Positions 22,661-34,480 of a DNA stretch of 35,871 nucleotides are shown here, piece after piece. The notes below the pieces were generated by a model that did no database searches, was not told where the DNA came from, and saw only the letters and a list, made by a program, of their open reading frames with translations. Each line of letters starts with the position of its first letter. Position 1 is the stretch's first letter. Origin of the DNA: Lactifluus volemus (Eukaryota; Basidiomycota; Agaricomycetes; Russulales; Russulaceae); contig WTXI01000348.1 in assembly GCA_022376515.1 (NCBI GenBank), positions 1 through 35,871 on the forward strand. The letters are read 5' to 3'. A program made the position numbers and the translations under genes.

Positions 22661-25600
22661 TGACAGGGTTAGCTTGCCCGGAAAAGGTAAGCAGAGGTAG
22701 GGCTCAGAAAAAGGTATCATTTGAGCCTCGTTGTGAGGGCATGGGTACCAGCGTTTCCTCTCGACTTTCACCTTCATGCAGGTCTCTACTCGCTCGCCCA
22801 CAGATCAACGCATCACGGACGCAGTGCGCGTTGCGCCCTATCTCTCCCATGTCATTCGTCAGCAAGGCCAGGTCGCTCTCATACCTCAGGACAGTTCTAG
22901 TCAGTCCAGAAAACCAAAGCGTGAGAAGCGCCCGAGACAGGAGAGGCAACAGAGGTCTCATGAAGAGCCCCATTTCAATGTCGGTGCTCCCAGGACACCA
23001 CGTAGAGGCCAACCTGGCTCACCAGGAGGCCGCCCGCGCACCAGCAGGCGACCAGACATTTCAGATGCAGGTATGCATGCCCTCACTTGCTTTAATCAGG
23101 GGTACCAATCGAATTGGCATTTTTCACTTTCCTAGGCTCCATTCCGGACTATCCGCCCCCCTCCTTTGATGAGGCTATTGCAGCTGCAGCTGCAGCCACA
23201 TCCAGGACCGCCCCACCCCTTTCGCCTGCCGACTCCATCACCACCAGTTCGTCGTCTTCACCAGACAGGTATCAGCCTGCGCCCATCCTCATACCCCCTG
23301 TACCCCGCCCCCAGAATCAGCCCGTAGTCACTCACACATCTCCCGATTCTTCCTTGCCTGAGTCAGTGCGATACAGTACGCAGGCTGACTCGGGCTCAGA
23401 TGACGGCGACCTAGAATTTATCTCTACCAGTGAAGCGACACCGTCCGCAGATTCATGGGACCAGGATCGCCCCAAGCGCCTCGCTCGTGAGGGAATGGAA
23501 CCGGACTTGGTCGCTGTCCCATCGTCTGCACGCACTGTGCGCCCATCACATTCACAGCTGACCTTGACGCACAACATCAGCGAGACATTGCAGGATGGGG
23601 ATGATCAATCTACGTCTAGCCCGTCGGCCGATTCGCAGGCTGATGACCCAATATTTGGAACATGGGACTCGACCCCTTCCCCAGTACCGCCCAAACGGCG
23701 TCTCCATCTTCTTTCGGGTCTCCTCAAATCAAGAGATAACCACCCTGCATCTGCACCGTCCACTCCTACCCATGCAGCTGCTTCTCAGCTGTCGCTTCCG
23801 CTTCACTTCCTTAATCGCCCGGGAAGCCCTAGTAAGCCCCATCGTGGGGAAAGCCTCATTTCACGCAAATTATTTGGGCACAAGGGAAAGGAAAGAAATA
23901 ATGATATGGATCTCGAGACATGGGACATGCTCAGCGATTTCGAACGTGATACCCCAAACTGTCCTGACTATCCCACTTCTCCTGCACCCTCTGTTCCTGA
24001 GCGGTTTCCAAGCACACGCGGACCGTCAGATTCTCAATCGCATCCTCTATCACCAGGCCGACTCTGTGAGGACGCTCGTCCGAAACACCACTCAATGTCG
24101 AATCGCCCAACTTTACCCCCTCCGCTACCGCTCTCCTCGACTACGCGGGAATATGCGACCAGCTCGAGCGCGCAAACGGAGCTTCGTGAATCTTCCGCTC
24201 CTACTCTCGTCCAACAACAGCTACTGGCCTCTTCGGCTTCACCTACGTCCCCTGCTGGCCCAGCGCCACCTTCACCCTCCCAGGGACTATCAAAACAATC
24301 CATGAAACCCCTTTTGAATTCCCAGCCAGTGATTGATAATCCCACACGGGGTCGTGTATTGCGCGCCACCTCGTCGATGGTATGGAACCCTAGTCGGCGG
24401 TTCTCGCCTGTCCCCTCACCCACTCGTTCTGGTGCAACCCCTACGTCTCCAGCTACGACCTCGTTTCAGTCGGGTATCACTAGTATCGATTATGATCCAG
24501 GGACTCCTGCAATACCGATAGTTCATGATGGCCAAGAAGGCATATTCATTGCCTTGCCTCCGTCTCCTGTGCAGGAGGAAGAGGAAGAACAGTTTGTGAC
24601 ACCACCTGGCAGCCCTGCCCGCAGCCCCGTGACACTTCCCCTCCCGACGCTCAGCAGCAGGCACCCGTCCCCTGTGCGTCATGAGGGGGGCCGCATTGGG
24701 GTTACCCTTCGTGATGACGGTCCCGTGCCCCCAGTGAGTCCCACGCGCTCCGAAGCCCATGCGCGAGCTGGGCGCACGCCAACCATAACACCGAGGCCGT
24801 CTATCGGCGCACTCCGTGCTTTCGCACCGTCAAACCCTAGTCCACTTGCGAATCGACCGTTCGAAAGACCGACGGCGATACCTCTTAGCACTAGCACGAT
24901 CGAGAGCGTAGATCCTCCTAGGAGAGACACGGTTGTGTCAATAGGCGACACAGAGTCGCTCATTGAGCTCTATGTGCATTCACATGGACCGATCCCGGCT
25001 GCTGGCGACGAATCCCAGCAACACCATTATCCCGGCCGTCCACTCCCTCACCCCCCGGGCTCGTCCCAATCAGACCCGGTGCACCCCGTTTTGCTCGACC
25101 TGTTCCTTGCAAGCCGCAACGTACCTGCTGGCTTACCTTCTTACGCAAAGGCGACACGAAGCGAGCCTTCACAGTCTAAGCACGTCTCGCATTCCGTCTC
25201 TGTTCCAGCCTCGCCGCTCGTGAATCAACCAAAGGGATACACCCCACCTGTACCTCTCCCTGCGCTGCTCGCTGTGCTCGATGATGAACCATCGGAGCCT
25301 TCGTCTCCGGGGAGTACATACGAGGTGTCGCCCGCTACACCTTCTGCTATGCGGCGAGAATTTACAAGCCTCGAGGTCTTGACGCTGCAGCACGATGACG
25401 AGGGGAATGCGGCTGCTACGGGCAGCAACCAGGAGGCGCGCCATCTCTCCTCTACTCCACCGTCATACAACATCGCTGACGCCCGCACGTCCGCCACAAC
25501 AGAAGAAGACGGTTGCTGTGCAGGGTATCGCGAGCTCCACACGTGGAGAGCCGAGGATGACGATGACGACGACGACGACGACGATACCGGTGACGAATAC

Positions 25601-25918
25601 CCAGTACGACGCGAAAGGTGCACAAGTGGGCCATATCGAGGTGGTACGGCGGCGAGTCACCCGAAGTGGGCGCGTCAAGCTCAAGATGGTGTTACATGGC
25701 GCGACCGTGGACCGATGTGTGATATGCAGGACACAGTTCAAAGATGGCGAGAGCGCCGCGCTGGGTACGCGGTGCCAACATGCGTAAGTCTACCTTTTTT
25801 TCTGTCATTGTGGTTCATGGTTCGCTAACGTCTTTGCAGGTTTCATGAGCGGTGCGCGGGCAGCTGGCTTTCTCGTGGGAACCGCACGTGTCCGATGTGC
25901 CTGATGCCATTTGGCTAG
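22661..25918 (+). CDS. Pro/Ser-rich RING-H2 protein, putative E3 ubiquitin ligase, with a frame break before the RING
   Basis: A long disordered protein with a C-terminal RING finger. A small first exon (22661-22686, MTGLACPEK) may splice to 22782. Alternatively, translation starts at the ATG at 22776. A clear intron at 23071-23135 joins DISDAG to SIPDYPPPSFDEAIAAA. The central region (23136 to about 25590) is rich in Pro, Ser and Thr, with a WW-type motif PPSY, then an acidic run coded by GAC repeats. The RING-H2 (25716-25783 and 25840-25906) has all eight ligands in C3-H2-C3 order: CVIC, CQHAFHERC, CPMC. The intron at 25784-25839 is canonical. The conserved block before it, QYDAKGAQVGHIEVVRRRVT, is in the +1 frame relative to the Pro/Ser-rich part, and I find no GT-AG intron that links them. 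The substrate is unknown. Confidence 0.8.
25556..25586 (+). repeat. GAC/GAT triplet microsatellite coding an acidic run
   Basis: About ten consecutive GAT/GAC codons inside the RING-H2 gene give a run of aspartates. Triplet slippage would keep the frame, so the repeat alone does not explain the frame change just downstream. Confidence 0.85.
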
Positions 25919-28027
25919 ACTCCGAACCTGCAGTAATTTTTTTTTTTTTGACAGTTTGTTGTGCGTGTGAACCACTGGTTGGACACACAACACCCCCTAT
26001 GCATTTGCGCTCCCCCCCGTCGCCTCTATTTTTCTCCCCAAACTCTAGCATTCTTTTCTCTCTTTCTTTGCGCTTTACTGTCTCTACATAGATAGGTAGA
26101 TATGCCTTTTTCCTAGTGCGAATTGTCGTAGCTTGCACCTCTCTCGGGTGATGTTCCTCGTGTACAAGTTGACGTAGAAAATGCAAAACGAGGCTCGGGT
26201 GGTTGCACCCGTGGTTGAGACGTGCCATGATCACGTGCCGAATTGAGATGATGACGCTGGCATCACAATCAATTCAATTGTCGGGTATCCACTGCGTTAC
26301 GTACCCCTTTTGCACAGCTTGGGCGATACTTTTCTTACGCGGGCAATCATTCATGTCAATCTAGGGTGGCTGAGCAGACCATAGGCTTTCACAGCGTACT
26401 GCAAATTGACCTCTATTCTCTTTGCATAATACAGATTGCATCAGCATTCGGGCCCGGGCCCGAATGGGTAACTTGGCGTAACGCCCATGAAACGTGAGGC
26501 GAGCAGGTTAATTCACCCCTTGACGTAAATACGCCACATCTCCGCGGGGTGAAGAAAAATGGAAGTACAGTACACGATCCCTCCGTCCTCCAAGTAACTC
26601 TACCAAAGGTGAAATCGTCTCTTCTTGGTTGTGTTCGAGGCATCCTCTTTCCTTTTCTTTGGTGGCTGAAACTGATTGGGAAGCCACCGAGATGGTGGCG
26701 TGCGACGGAGAACGGTCAGGTGGGCGGTAAGGGGGAACTTTTACAGAGACAGGGAGATCAAGTTTTTGGGGGGAAAGGAGGACAGATGGAATCAAAGACG
26801 TAGTGCCACTACAGAAAATTAGGGTGTCCAAGGAACCAACGGTTCGAGAGACGACCGAAAGGGATGCAAGAGCGTTCTTTGTATTCAAAAGGAGGGGTTG
26901 TGGACAGAAAACGTCTCGTTGCCGAGGAAGGAATTAGTTGAACGGCATTTAAGGTTCGGGCTAACGAATTTGCTCACAAAGGTGGGTTGAAAAATATAAG
27001 GATGTGTGGGAACGTGGGGAGGAGTAGGAAATACAAGGATTACAAGCCAAGACAAGTGAGAGAGGATTTGAAGGGATGAATGTGGGTCGGTCCGGTTGCT
27101 CAGGACAGGAGAAAGTGACCATGGAGGCATTAGAACCGGGGTAAGGGAGATACGTGGACGTGGACACCAGGCTGCGGCGGAGATCCGTGGAATTAGCGAG
27201 AAAGGCGCCGAGAGAATCAACGGAGTAGGCCCTCCCTAGCAACTTTGTGTGAATACCGAGACCGGCCGCGGATCGCGGAGCGAGTGTCCCCAAGGAATTA
27301 ATTCTAGAAAATAGAAAAACTAGCAAGGGAGAAAAGACACCCGACTGGAGGGAATAGACGCCGTGTGATTAAATGGAAAGTCAAGCCGAGTTGAGCGGAG
27401 AGAAGGCGGATTTTGTCGACTAGCACTAACATGTCCGCGGTGAGTTCCGGAAGGGATTCTGGGCAGCGATGGGGGATTGGGAGGTGAAGAGTGGGGGGCG
27501 GGAGAGGCAGAGCGAGACGGGAAGCAGGTGGGAAAGACTAAAATGGAGGGCATTGTTCTGATGGAAGGGTACTTGTGAGCACATGAGGGACAAGGTACAG
27601 TGAGTTGCATTACACGAGGGACAAACTAAGGACCAAATGAGGAAAGTGATAAAGGCATAACGGGAAATGTGTCAAAGTCATCGAGAGACTGTGTGAGTGA
27701 GCTGGGGAGAGAGATAGAGAAAGAGAGAAGAGGTTATACAAAAGATATTTGTAGTTAGTCAAAGAGGAGATGGAGTCGTGTATACTATAATTTGGTTGGA
27801 GGAGGGGGAAAGGGAGGACAGGGACGGGTTGATAGATAGACGCCCAAATGAACGTAAAGTGTAATAAAGGCCGTTCGGGGGTTCGTTATAAGGCAAGAGA
27901 ACAATAGAGAAAATTGACCAGGTCTCCTCGTTTTCCCCTCACTTCACCTTTTTGTTTCGCTCAATTAGGTATGTCCCCCTACAGAGTTTTACTGCAAACT
28001 ATCTAATTGTCTCTTTAGACATTAGCT
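25919..28027. other. 2.1 kb intergenic region upstream of the HMG-box gene
   Basis: No ORF here has family character. The 26900-27860 part is strongly purine-rich on the plus strand, ending in GA-type runs around 27700-27740, and turns CT-rich after 27920. A 22-nt perfect palindrome sits at 26445-26466 and a CACGTG at about 26233-26238. A likely 5' UTR intron (27969-28018, GTATGT to TTTAG, with CTAAT as a branch site) ends ten bases before the HMG start codon. Confidence 0.55.
26445..26466. repeat. 22-nt perfect palindrome
   Basis: CATTCGGGCCC is followed immediately by its exact reverse complement, with no spacer. It is GC-rich, lies in a gene-free stretch, and could be a dimer binding site or cruciform; chance is unlikely at this length but function is unproven. 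Confidence 0.9.
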
Positions 28028-29604
28028 ATGCCACCTCTTCGCACCTCCTCACGTCGTAGACGGTCCTCTTTGTCTCTCCGTCAGTCTTCTTTCTCCTTAT
28101 CTTGATCCCCGCTTGAACTATCTATCTTTCTAGTCAATGTAAATCCCCTCAAGCATGGTAATTATGGTATCGGCCAGGCGTCGCCCAAAGGTGTTACTTT
28201 CGCTCCAAATGTTACGCCCGTCACCTTCGTTGAGCCGGAGAATGACGGTTATGATTCGGATCCCGCATCTCCTTCATCAACCCTCTTCCCTCCCGCCATC
28301 ACTCCCGCCCCTCCTTCTCGCAAGCGCTGCCCTCCCGGAAAGCGTCGCTCCCAGGGCTACATCCCTCGTCCCCCCAACGCGTTCATGCTGTTCCGTGCCG
28401 ATTTCGTTCGTCAAAAGCACGTTCCTGGATCTATCGAAACCAACCACGGATCCCTTTCCAAGATCATAGGTAACTGCTGGCGCTCTCTCCCTCTCGAGGA
28501 TAAGCGCGTCTGGGAAGTCAAGGCAAAGCACGCCAAAGCGGAGCACAAGCAGATGTATCCCAACTATCGCTTCCGCCCCGTGCATAACAAGAACAAGGAA
28601 AAGAAGCCCAAGACGGCCATTCCTGCAGAGGATGAAAAGCGTTGTGAAGACGTTGCCCAACTTCTTCTTGAAGGAATGAAGGGTGAGGAGCTCGCCGCAG
28701 CAGTCAAACGTCTCGATCGTATGCGTTCCGTCACTCCTCACAGCTTTACCCGTCGCCCTTCTTCCGTTCCACTCCCAAATTCCTTCCCTATTACCATCCC
28801 TGCTTTGCCCTTCGTTCAGCCTTCGCGACCCCAATCTCCTATGCACATGAACCCTCCCCGCTATACCCTCCCTCGTCGCCCATCAAGCGCGGGTCCCTCT
28901 ATATGCCGCTCCTGGAATGACCCTTTCTCTATCCCTCGCGAGCCGTCCCCAATGCCCGAAATAAATGCGACCTTGTTCAATGGCGCGTACCTCGATGATG
29001 CTTTCCCAAATTCAGGTTCACAGATGGAAGCGTCCTTCGTCAGTATACTCTTCCTTTTTTTTTTGCTTGTAGATCCCCAGAACTGACCATAAATCTGCAG
29101 GATTTCGGTCCCATGTTCAGCTCCCTTTCGGCCGGCGCGTTACAACAGGAGCTATTCATCTCGCCCCTCGACAATGCTACAGGGTTGGATTCCCATAGTG
29201 CATATCCTCCCGTCCCGCCGAATCAGTATCAACTCGTTTCCAGCGTGACGCCACCATCAACGTATTCTGGTTCTCCAGCGCCCTCAGACTTCTCGTTGCC
29301 CCTGCACGCGCCACAGCCTCAGCGCGTGTTTGAGACACCTTCACAGGTGCAGACCAAAGGCGACATGGCAAATTTGGATATGACGGCCTACGCGCAGGGA
29401 CTCGCCAACTTTGGCATTCAGCTCGATATGGGCTTATCCTACGCTGTGCCCGAGATGCCACCACTCTCGTTCGACATTTCTGGGCAGATTCTCGCCGAGG
29501 CACTCCAGCAGCCACAGCCACGATCACAGCCATCGATGGGGGCGCCGATTGCGGTCCCCTTCGATCCTAGCTTCACCTTCAACGAAGTCATTAACGAATT
29601 CTGA
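28028..29604 (+). CDS. HMG-box (MATA-type) transcription factor
   Basis: A sequence-specific DNA-binding regulator. Three exons (28028-28079, 28134-29038, 29101-29604) total 1461 nt, 486 residues. The HMG box spans about residues 95-170, starting YIPRPPNAFMLFRADF and including the core LSKIIGNCWRSLP and the helix-3 region KRVWEVKAKHAKAEHKQMYP. This is the fungal mating-type-like branch that includes regulators of sexual development such as Pcc1 and Prf1. The N terminus is basic (TSSRRRRSS). The rest is Pro/Ser-rich and ends with a Gln/Pro-rich segment and FNEVINEF. The short first exon is inferred from phase and a good 5' context. The long upstream spacer and probable 5' UTR intron fit a developmentally regulated gene. 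I cannot tell orthology to Pcc1 from a paralogue by eye. Confidence 0.93.
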
Positions 29605-32600
29605 ATGACCAAATCCCGTCGCAAACTGCACAGCTATATATTACCTTTGCATAGATACTGTTGGAATCGCCCATCTTGCTGCAATTTTTCTCTTTTCTTT
29701 GCCTCTAGTATTCAAGAACTTTTTAGTAAATAGGATCCCAACCATTCATGGCGGACCGTCGAGTCAATCCTCCCCCACCTGGTGCTTTCTTGAGCAATTC
29801 TTCTCATAACTTTGTATCTTTTTTAAAGAATCCCGTCTCAGTATTCCCCAATTGTGTAGCCTTATACGTCTTACCCTATCTATGTCTCCCCTCTACTCTG
29901 GTCTCCTTCCGTGTAGCTTTTTTTTCCATCTAACTGACTATATTGCCGGTTTATGCACAATCTTGCTTTGGCTCAGCTTGTGAACTAATAAATACCCCTT
30001 TACCCCCCCCCCAATCGTTTCTCAAGACAAAGTTACTAGAAAAGTGAAACTTATCGTGCTATTGCTTCATACAAGACGCGCGAGCGAAGCATTTCGATAG
30101 GAACTGTTCTATCAAGGCAAACTCGTGGAAATGGGCATGGATACAACCTTTATTGATCGACATCGGAGAGTACGTTCGGCCTTTGACACCTCTACAATTG
30201 AACGCATATGAGGACTCACGGGAACTGCACCTCACCTACCCTGGCTTGTCGAACCTGCGCGAAAACAAACATTACGTGGACCCTGGACCCCAGCGTCGGC
30301 CAGGGGTAGAACCCATTAGCATAAAACCCGCGGACGCAACGCCCAGGTGGTGAGGGAACCTATTCACTCTCGCAGCCCATCGATGCCAACTTGGTAGTAG
30401 TACGCCCTGGCAAACCGCGACTCGCCTGTACAAAAATGTCATAACCCGGGGGACACAACTTTGTCCGGGTAGCCGGGAACTCTCACAGAAATAAATAGAA
30501 GGGTCATGCCCAGCCCTGAGGGAGGCGGTGCACGCGGGTCCGTGGACTGAAAATGAAAATGCGACGCGACGCGACTAGACGGATAAAAATCGAAACGGTG
30601 AGGAGGGATGACGGGGAAGTATTGAAGGGAAGAAGAAGAAGAATCATCGAGAGAATCAGTTTCGACTCTTTTATCTCTGACGTTGGGACGTGTCGACACC
30701 GCGTCAACAAATTTGCTTGTCGGATTCGCTCGGGTGCGTTGTGTTTGAAACTGAAGCACTTTTTCTGCGTCGAACCGAATTCGATGACATGTAATGAAGC
30801 TCGCATACCCTCCCGGAGTGCCGTTTGATGTATTGTATACGGTGAAATCCTTCCGGTCCTTGTACGCACTTCAAACTATCTTGGCGAATCGTACAACTGA
30901 CTCTCTGGATCAACACGCGATACTTATCCACAGGGGGTACCTGGCGCTGTGATCTCGAATTAGCTTCCACAGCCTGTTGGGGAAGATTAGACCTCGAAAC
31001 GAGAGGAGTCGCTTCTTGAGTTGTACGAGGTGACTTTGTAACTCGAAATTGCCGACAGTGAGCCTCGTAGCCAGACGAATGGTCGACGACGTCGGTATTT
31101 TCAAAACATGTCTCGCAGCCTGCTGAACCGATGGTAGCCGAGAGAATCCAACCATGTAATCGAACGCGCGGAGTAATTTAGGAAACGTACTTTTCGAAGA
31201 GCTCGGAGGGGAACAAATCTCCATACAGTATGTCCACGCCTTTTGAGTTCGGAAAGCAGGGCCGACTGTCACGCTGGAAGAGACGATAGAAGGAAATCGT
31301 CTGGAGGCTTATCTCGCCATATCCTAGAAATCGGGTCGAATGCACGAATTGATGGAGTAGCATCCCCAGGTTAGTATATGCCAGCAATACTATAGTAACG
31401 CGGTTTCCGATACTTCCGAGTCCTACGTCGATCTGCAAGATTGCAGCCCACCGTCCAGGTGGAGCATGACCTGAGAAAACCCCTTTCTCCCTTGAAGTCC
31501 GTACCGTTGGCCATCGTCGTGTGGTCCACGTGGTGAGCCCACCCAAGTTTTCTCTTCCTGGCCAATCTGGTCCATCAAGTATCAAGCTTGCATCAAGCTT
31601 CAAGCCTGTGTTGCCTCTTTAGCTCACACGTACCGTATTCTCGTCCGACTCTCACGCTCCGGCCCCCGCCCTGTCCATCCGAATCGCCGGGAAGCTGGGG
31701 CGGGCTGGTAAGGTTAAAAATAGGGCGGACTGGCGGGGAACGGGTCAGAAAGGAGACACAACGAGGAAACGACAAGGCTGGGATGCTGTAGCACCTGGTC
31801 CCGTCAACGCTTCGACGAGGCCCAGATAGAAAGAGGCTGAGGGTGGGGCTGTCACAGTAATTGTACAGCGTGCACACGAAATGTAGCAAGTGCTAGTGGT
31901 TTCCGAACATGACCAGAGGCGCAAAGAAGAGAGTGATACAGTAGGGGGGAAGCTCGAGTCGAGCAGGATGTTAGGAACTGGACCCGGACTCGGAGGGGTT
32001 CAGGAAGCGACGACATCGTCGACGCAGAAGAGGCTATGCTAATCGTACTTCAGTGAACTCAAAAGACGACCAAAAACAACCTGATGACTTTTTCAAAATT
32101 CGACAGGGAATGATTGGTCAACAACAGATGAAATTCTTCAAGTTCGGAGGTGTTTTGATAGGCACTATACAGTAGGCCCTGCCAACAACGGCGGTATCGT
32201 TGACGGGGTGGCGCGTGCGACTTCTGTGCCGTACCAACTCACGGACTCAGAGACTGGAATGCGGCGCCCGAAGAGACCAGAATGATCTCCGTGTATTCAC
32301 CTTCCCTACAGAATTGAGATAAGCACCACTAGCGTAATTCTGCAGTTGCACTCGATGTTAGATGATCCACGGCTTTATGATTCGTGCTCTTCACCAAGAT
32401 TCCCTACCTCGGACTGGTATGAATGCCCATGATACCTCACTCATAGTATATGGAAAAATGGACGCCTTGTGTTGGGTGAAACTGACCTTATGGGGAATAT
32501 AAAGGGCCATGCCAGTGATCCATGAATATACAGATGATGAAGTTGTGCATCTCATCCCCACGCACTTCCTTCAAAATTCCCAGCGATCAAGGGCGGACGT

Positions 32601-33072
32601 CACGCGCTGTATTGTGGGCGCGAGCATCGGCAATAAATGGATGCCTTACAAACGCCGCATCTCTTGGCAGCGGGCATACAGGGCCTTCGCTGAAAACGAG
32701 AGGCCTTGATACTCAGACCTCGCGAATGGATCTATTGTGAATATCGGAACGTCATTGACTCACTAGTGTATTGTTGGTGTCACGAAAAAATCAAAATACC
32801 AACATACAATACCGCAAACCGCAAGTCGTGAGTCCTCGACGATTATCGCTCATAGAGCGGATGACCCCACTAGTGCTGGTCGACGCAGGCTCTGCCTACA
32901 AGGGGACCTTGTAGCATCTGTGGGAGACGTATTCGACCAACACGGCCAAGGGGCAATGCAACAGAATGGTTTTCTAAGATCAAAAGTGGATTTGCTGTTA
33001 GTGAACATCAACACTATGTGGTAAAACTGGGCGAGCGAACCGGGGTGTAAGGGACTCATCAGCACGCGTCTC
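29605..33072. other. 3.5 kb gene-poor stretch
   Basis: This follows the HMG gene. A possible polyadenylation signal AATAAA lies at 29987-29992, then a run of ten C at 30003-30012. Several ORFs of 90-140 codons occur on the minus strand between 30440 and 31600, and none shows a recognisable domain or consistent splicing. Direct repeats of CATCAAGCTT occur around 31567-31600. I see no RNA gene or transposon ends. Confidence 0.5.
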
Positions 33073-33696
33073 TCAAACCTCCTCGAGATACCCCTGCACA
33101 ATGAGGTGTTCGACATCTGCCCGGCGCACCATAAACCGTTGTCCCTTCTGAAAGTCGATCGTGCCCAGCTCCGTCTGAATGACGCCGCAGTCGCGTACGA
33201 CGCGTACAAGCGCATGGAGATCGCGCGGGGGATGCGTGACGGACGAGGCGATGTCAAGCTCTGCTGAGAATTCTCCACGAAATTCCATGATGGATGCGTT
33301 ATATTTGCGCAGAAAATCCACCTCATGCGGCGACAAGCGCGAGCGCAGGTCATTGTCGGCAAGCAGCGCGGGCAACGCGCCGCCTAGCGCCCAATACATG
33401 TCCTTAAGGCGATCGAGTCGGTGGGCATGGTAAGCAAGAAGGCAGCGCTTGTTTCTTAGAACGGCCGTCTGGTAGAGCAGGAGGGCAGGTGCATCTCCAG
33501 TGAAGGTGGCGTTATCAGCTTGGGCGGTGATGGCGCTGTTGATGAGGTCTTCGAGATTACGCTGTTCACGGATGACGGTGCGGACGAGACTATCGTTGTA
33601 TTTAAAAAGGGTGTCGGTGAGCGTTGACCTGCGGGATTCTTGGGCGAGTTGTGTAGCTAGGTCGCCGAATTGACGTGTATCTGTTGATGAGGCCAT
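33073..33696 (-). CDS. PSF1: DNA replication complex GINS subunit PSF1
   Basis: PSF1 is one of four GINS subunits; GINS joins MCM2-7 and Cdc45 in the replicative CMG helicase. This is a single-exon gene of 207 residues, in the usual 195-210 range. The N-terminal A domain reads FGDLATQLAQESRRS and carries the conserved YNDSLVRTVIREQRNLE. The central helices include RNKRCLLAYHAHRLDRLKD, and LSPHEVDFLRKYNASIMEF is very typical of the family. The C-terminal B domain ends TELGTIDFQKGQRFMVRRADVE, shortened in key residues to GTIDFQKGQRFMVRRADVE, followed by a short tail. I chose the ATG at 33696 because it matches the family start; an in-frame ATG at 33786 would add 30 unrelated residues. It is intron-free, unlike its neighbours. 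Confidence 0.96.
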   Translation of the reverse strand: MASSTDTRQFGDLATQLAQESRRSTLTDTLFKYNDSLVRTVIREQRNLEDLINSAITAQADNATFTGDAPALLLYQTAVLRNKRCLLAYHAHRLDRLKDMYWALGGALPALLADNDLRSRLSPHEVDFLRKYNASIMEFRGEFSAELDIASSVTHPPRDLHALVRVVRDCGVIQTELGTIDFQKGQRFMVRRADVEHLIVQGYLEEV

Positions 33697-34480
33697 GTTC
33701 GGAAATGGCCCGCTCCTTTTCACATTTCCTTGTTTTGACCATCCGCTCATCCAAAAAGTTGCGCATATAGGCACCCGAATTGACATATCACCTCCGAAGT
33801 GCGCCCATTAGAGCTTTAATTAAACAAGTAACCCCAATAACACATGTTCCTCATTAACAAAATCACACAGGCAGAACTGCCGTTTTTCTGACGGCGACGT
33901 ACTATGGCATGTGATTGTGATTGGAAACGCTGACGGGACTCCTGGCGCTCTTCCTTACTTGGGTAGGGTATCCTGGAGTGTACGCGTTGGTGTCTATAGT
34001 GGATGTGTGTCGACACATCCCCCTTGCTCCATTTGAGACATCCAAAATGTGCGCGAGTTCTAAGCGAAACCTTCCGCGGCAGGGCCAGCTCTATCGGCAG
34101 CCGCATCAAGGGCCATTCCCCATCCTCCCATTCGGCCACCGGCCAACTTTGTGACCAACACCAAGATTACAGGTGCAGCATAGCCTACTAGTAGTCTTTC
34201 CGCGGTCTATTCTCATAACAGACCGCGGACAGACTGGGACATCTGTTTAGGACCAACAAGCCCCATCCGATGGTTAGTGACGTGGACGGCTACAGGACCC
34301 TTTCGATGGAGACCTCCTCCGATCACCGGCAAAGTCGATCACAAGTATAAAACGTCCGGGTGATCAACGGCTCACTCATGCCAACGTCTCTCTACTCTCG
34401 TAGATAAGCTTAGCAAGTGGGCAACTTGAATTGCGTAGATCCAGTCCTAAACCATCAGCTCAACAACTGGTCGATTAACC
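33697..34480. promoter_or_regulatory. Divergent spacer between PSF1 and the HAD gene
   Basis: About 780 bp between head-to-head genes. It has no believable ORF. A 10-bp inverted repeat with an 11-nt spacer lies at 34199-34229. A TATAAAA box lies at 34346-34352, about 130 bp upstream of the HAD start codon, in a good position to drive that gene. Confidence 0.45.
34199..34229. repeat. Inverted repeat TCCGCGGTCT ... AGACCGCGGA
   Basis: Two perfectly complementary 10-nt arms separated by 11 nt. Each arm contains CCGCGG, and paired CGG/CCG triplets are the kind of site used by fungal Zn2Cys6 regulators. It could equally be a hairpin. It lies about 250 bp upstream of the HAD start codon. Confidence 0.8.

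Noticed and set aside
25590..25604. A 15-nt GT-AG intron joining the two frames of the RING gene
   Set aside because: Too short to splice and does not produce the needed frame change.
30910..31603. A minus-strand gene from overlapping ORFs of 141 and 120 codons
   Set aside because: No recognisable domain, odd composition, and no clear splice sites to join them; most likely chance ORFs.
32509..32709. A 66-codon plus-strand gene starting MPVIHEYTDDEV
   Set aside because: Short, overlapped by another ORF in a second frame, and without similarity I can recognise.
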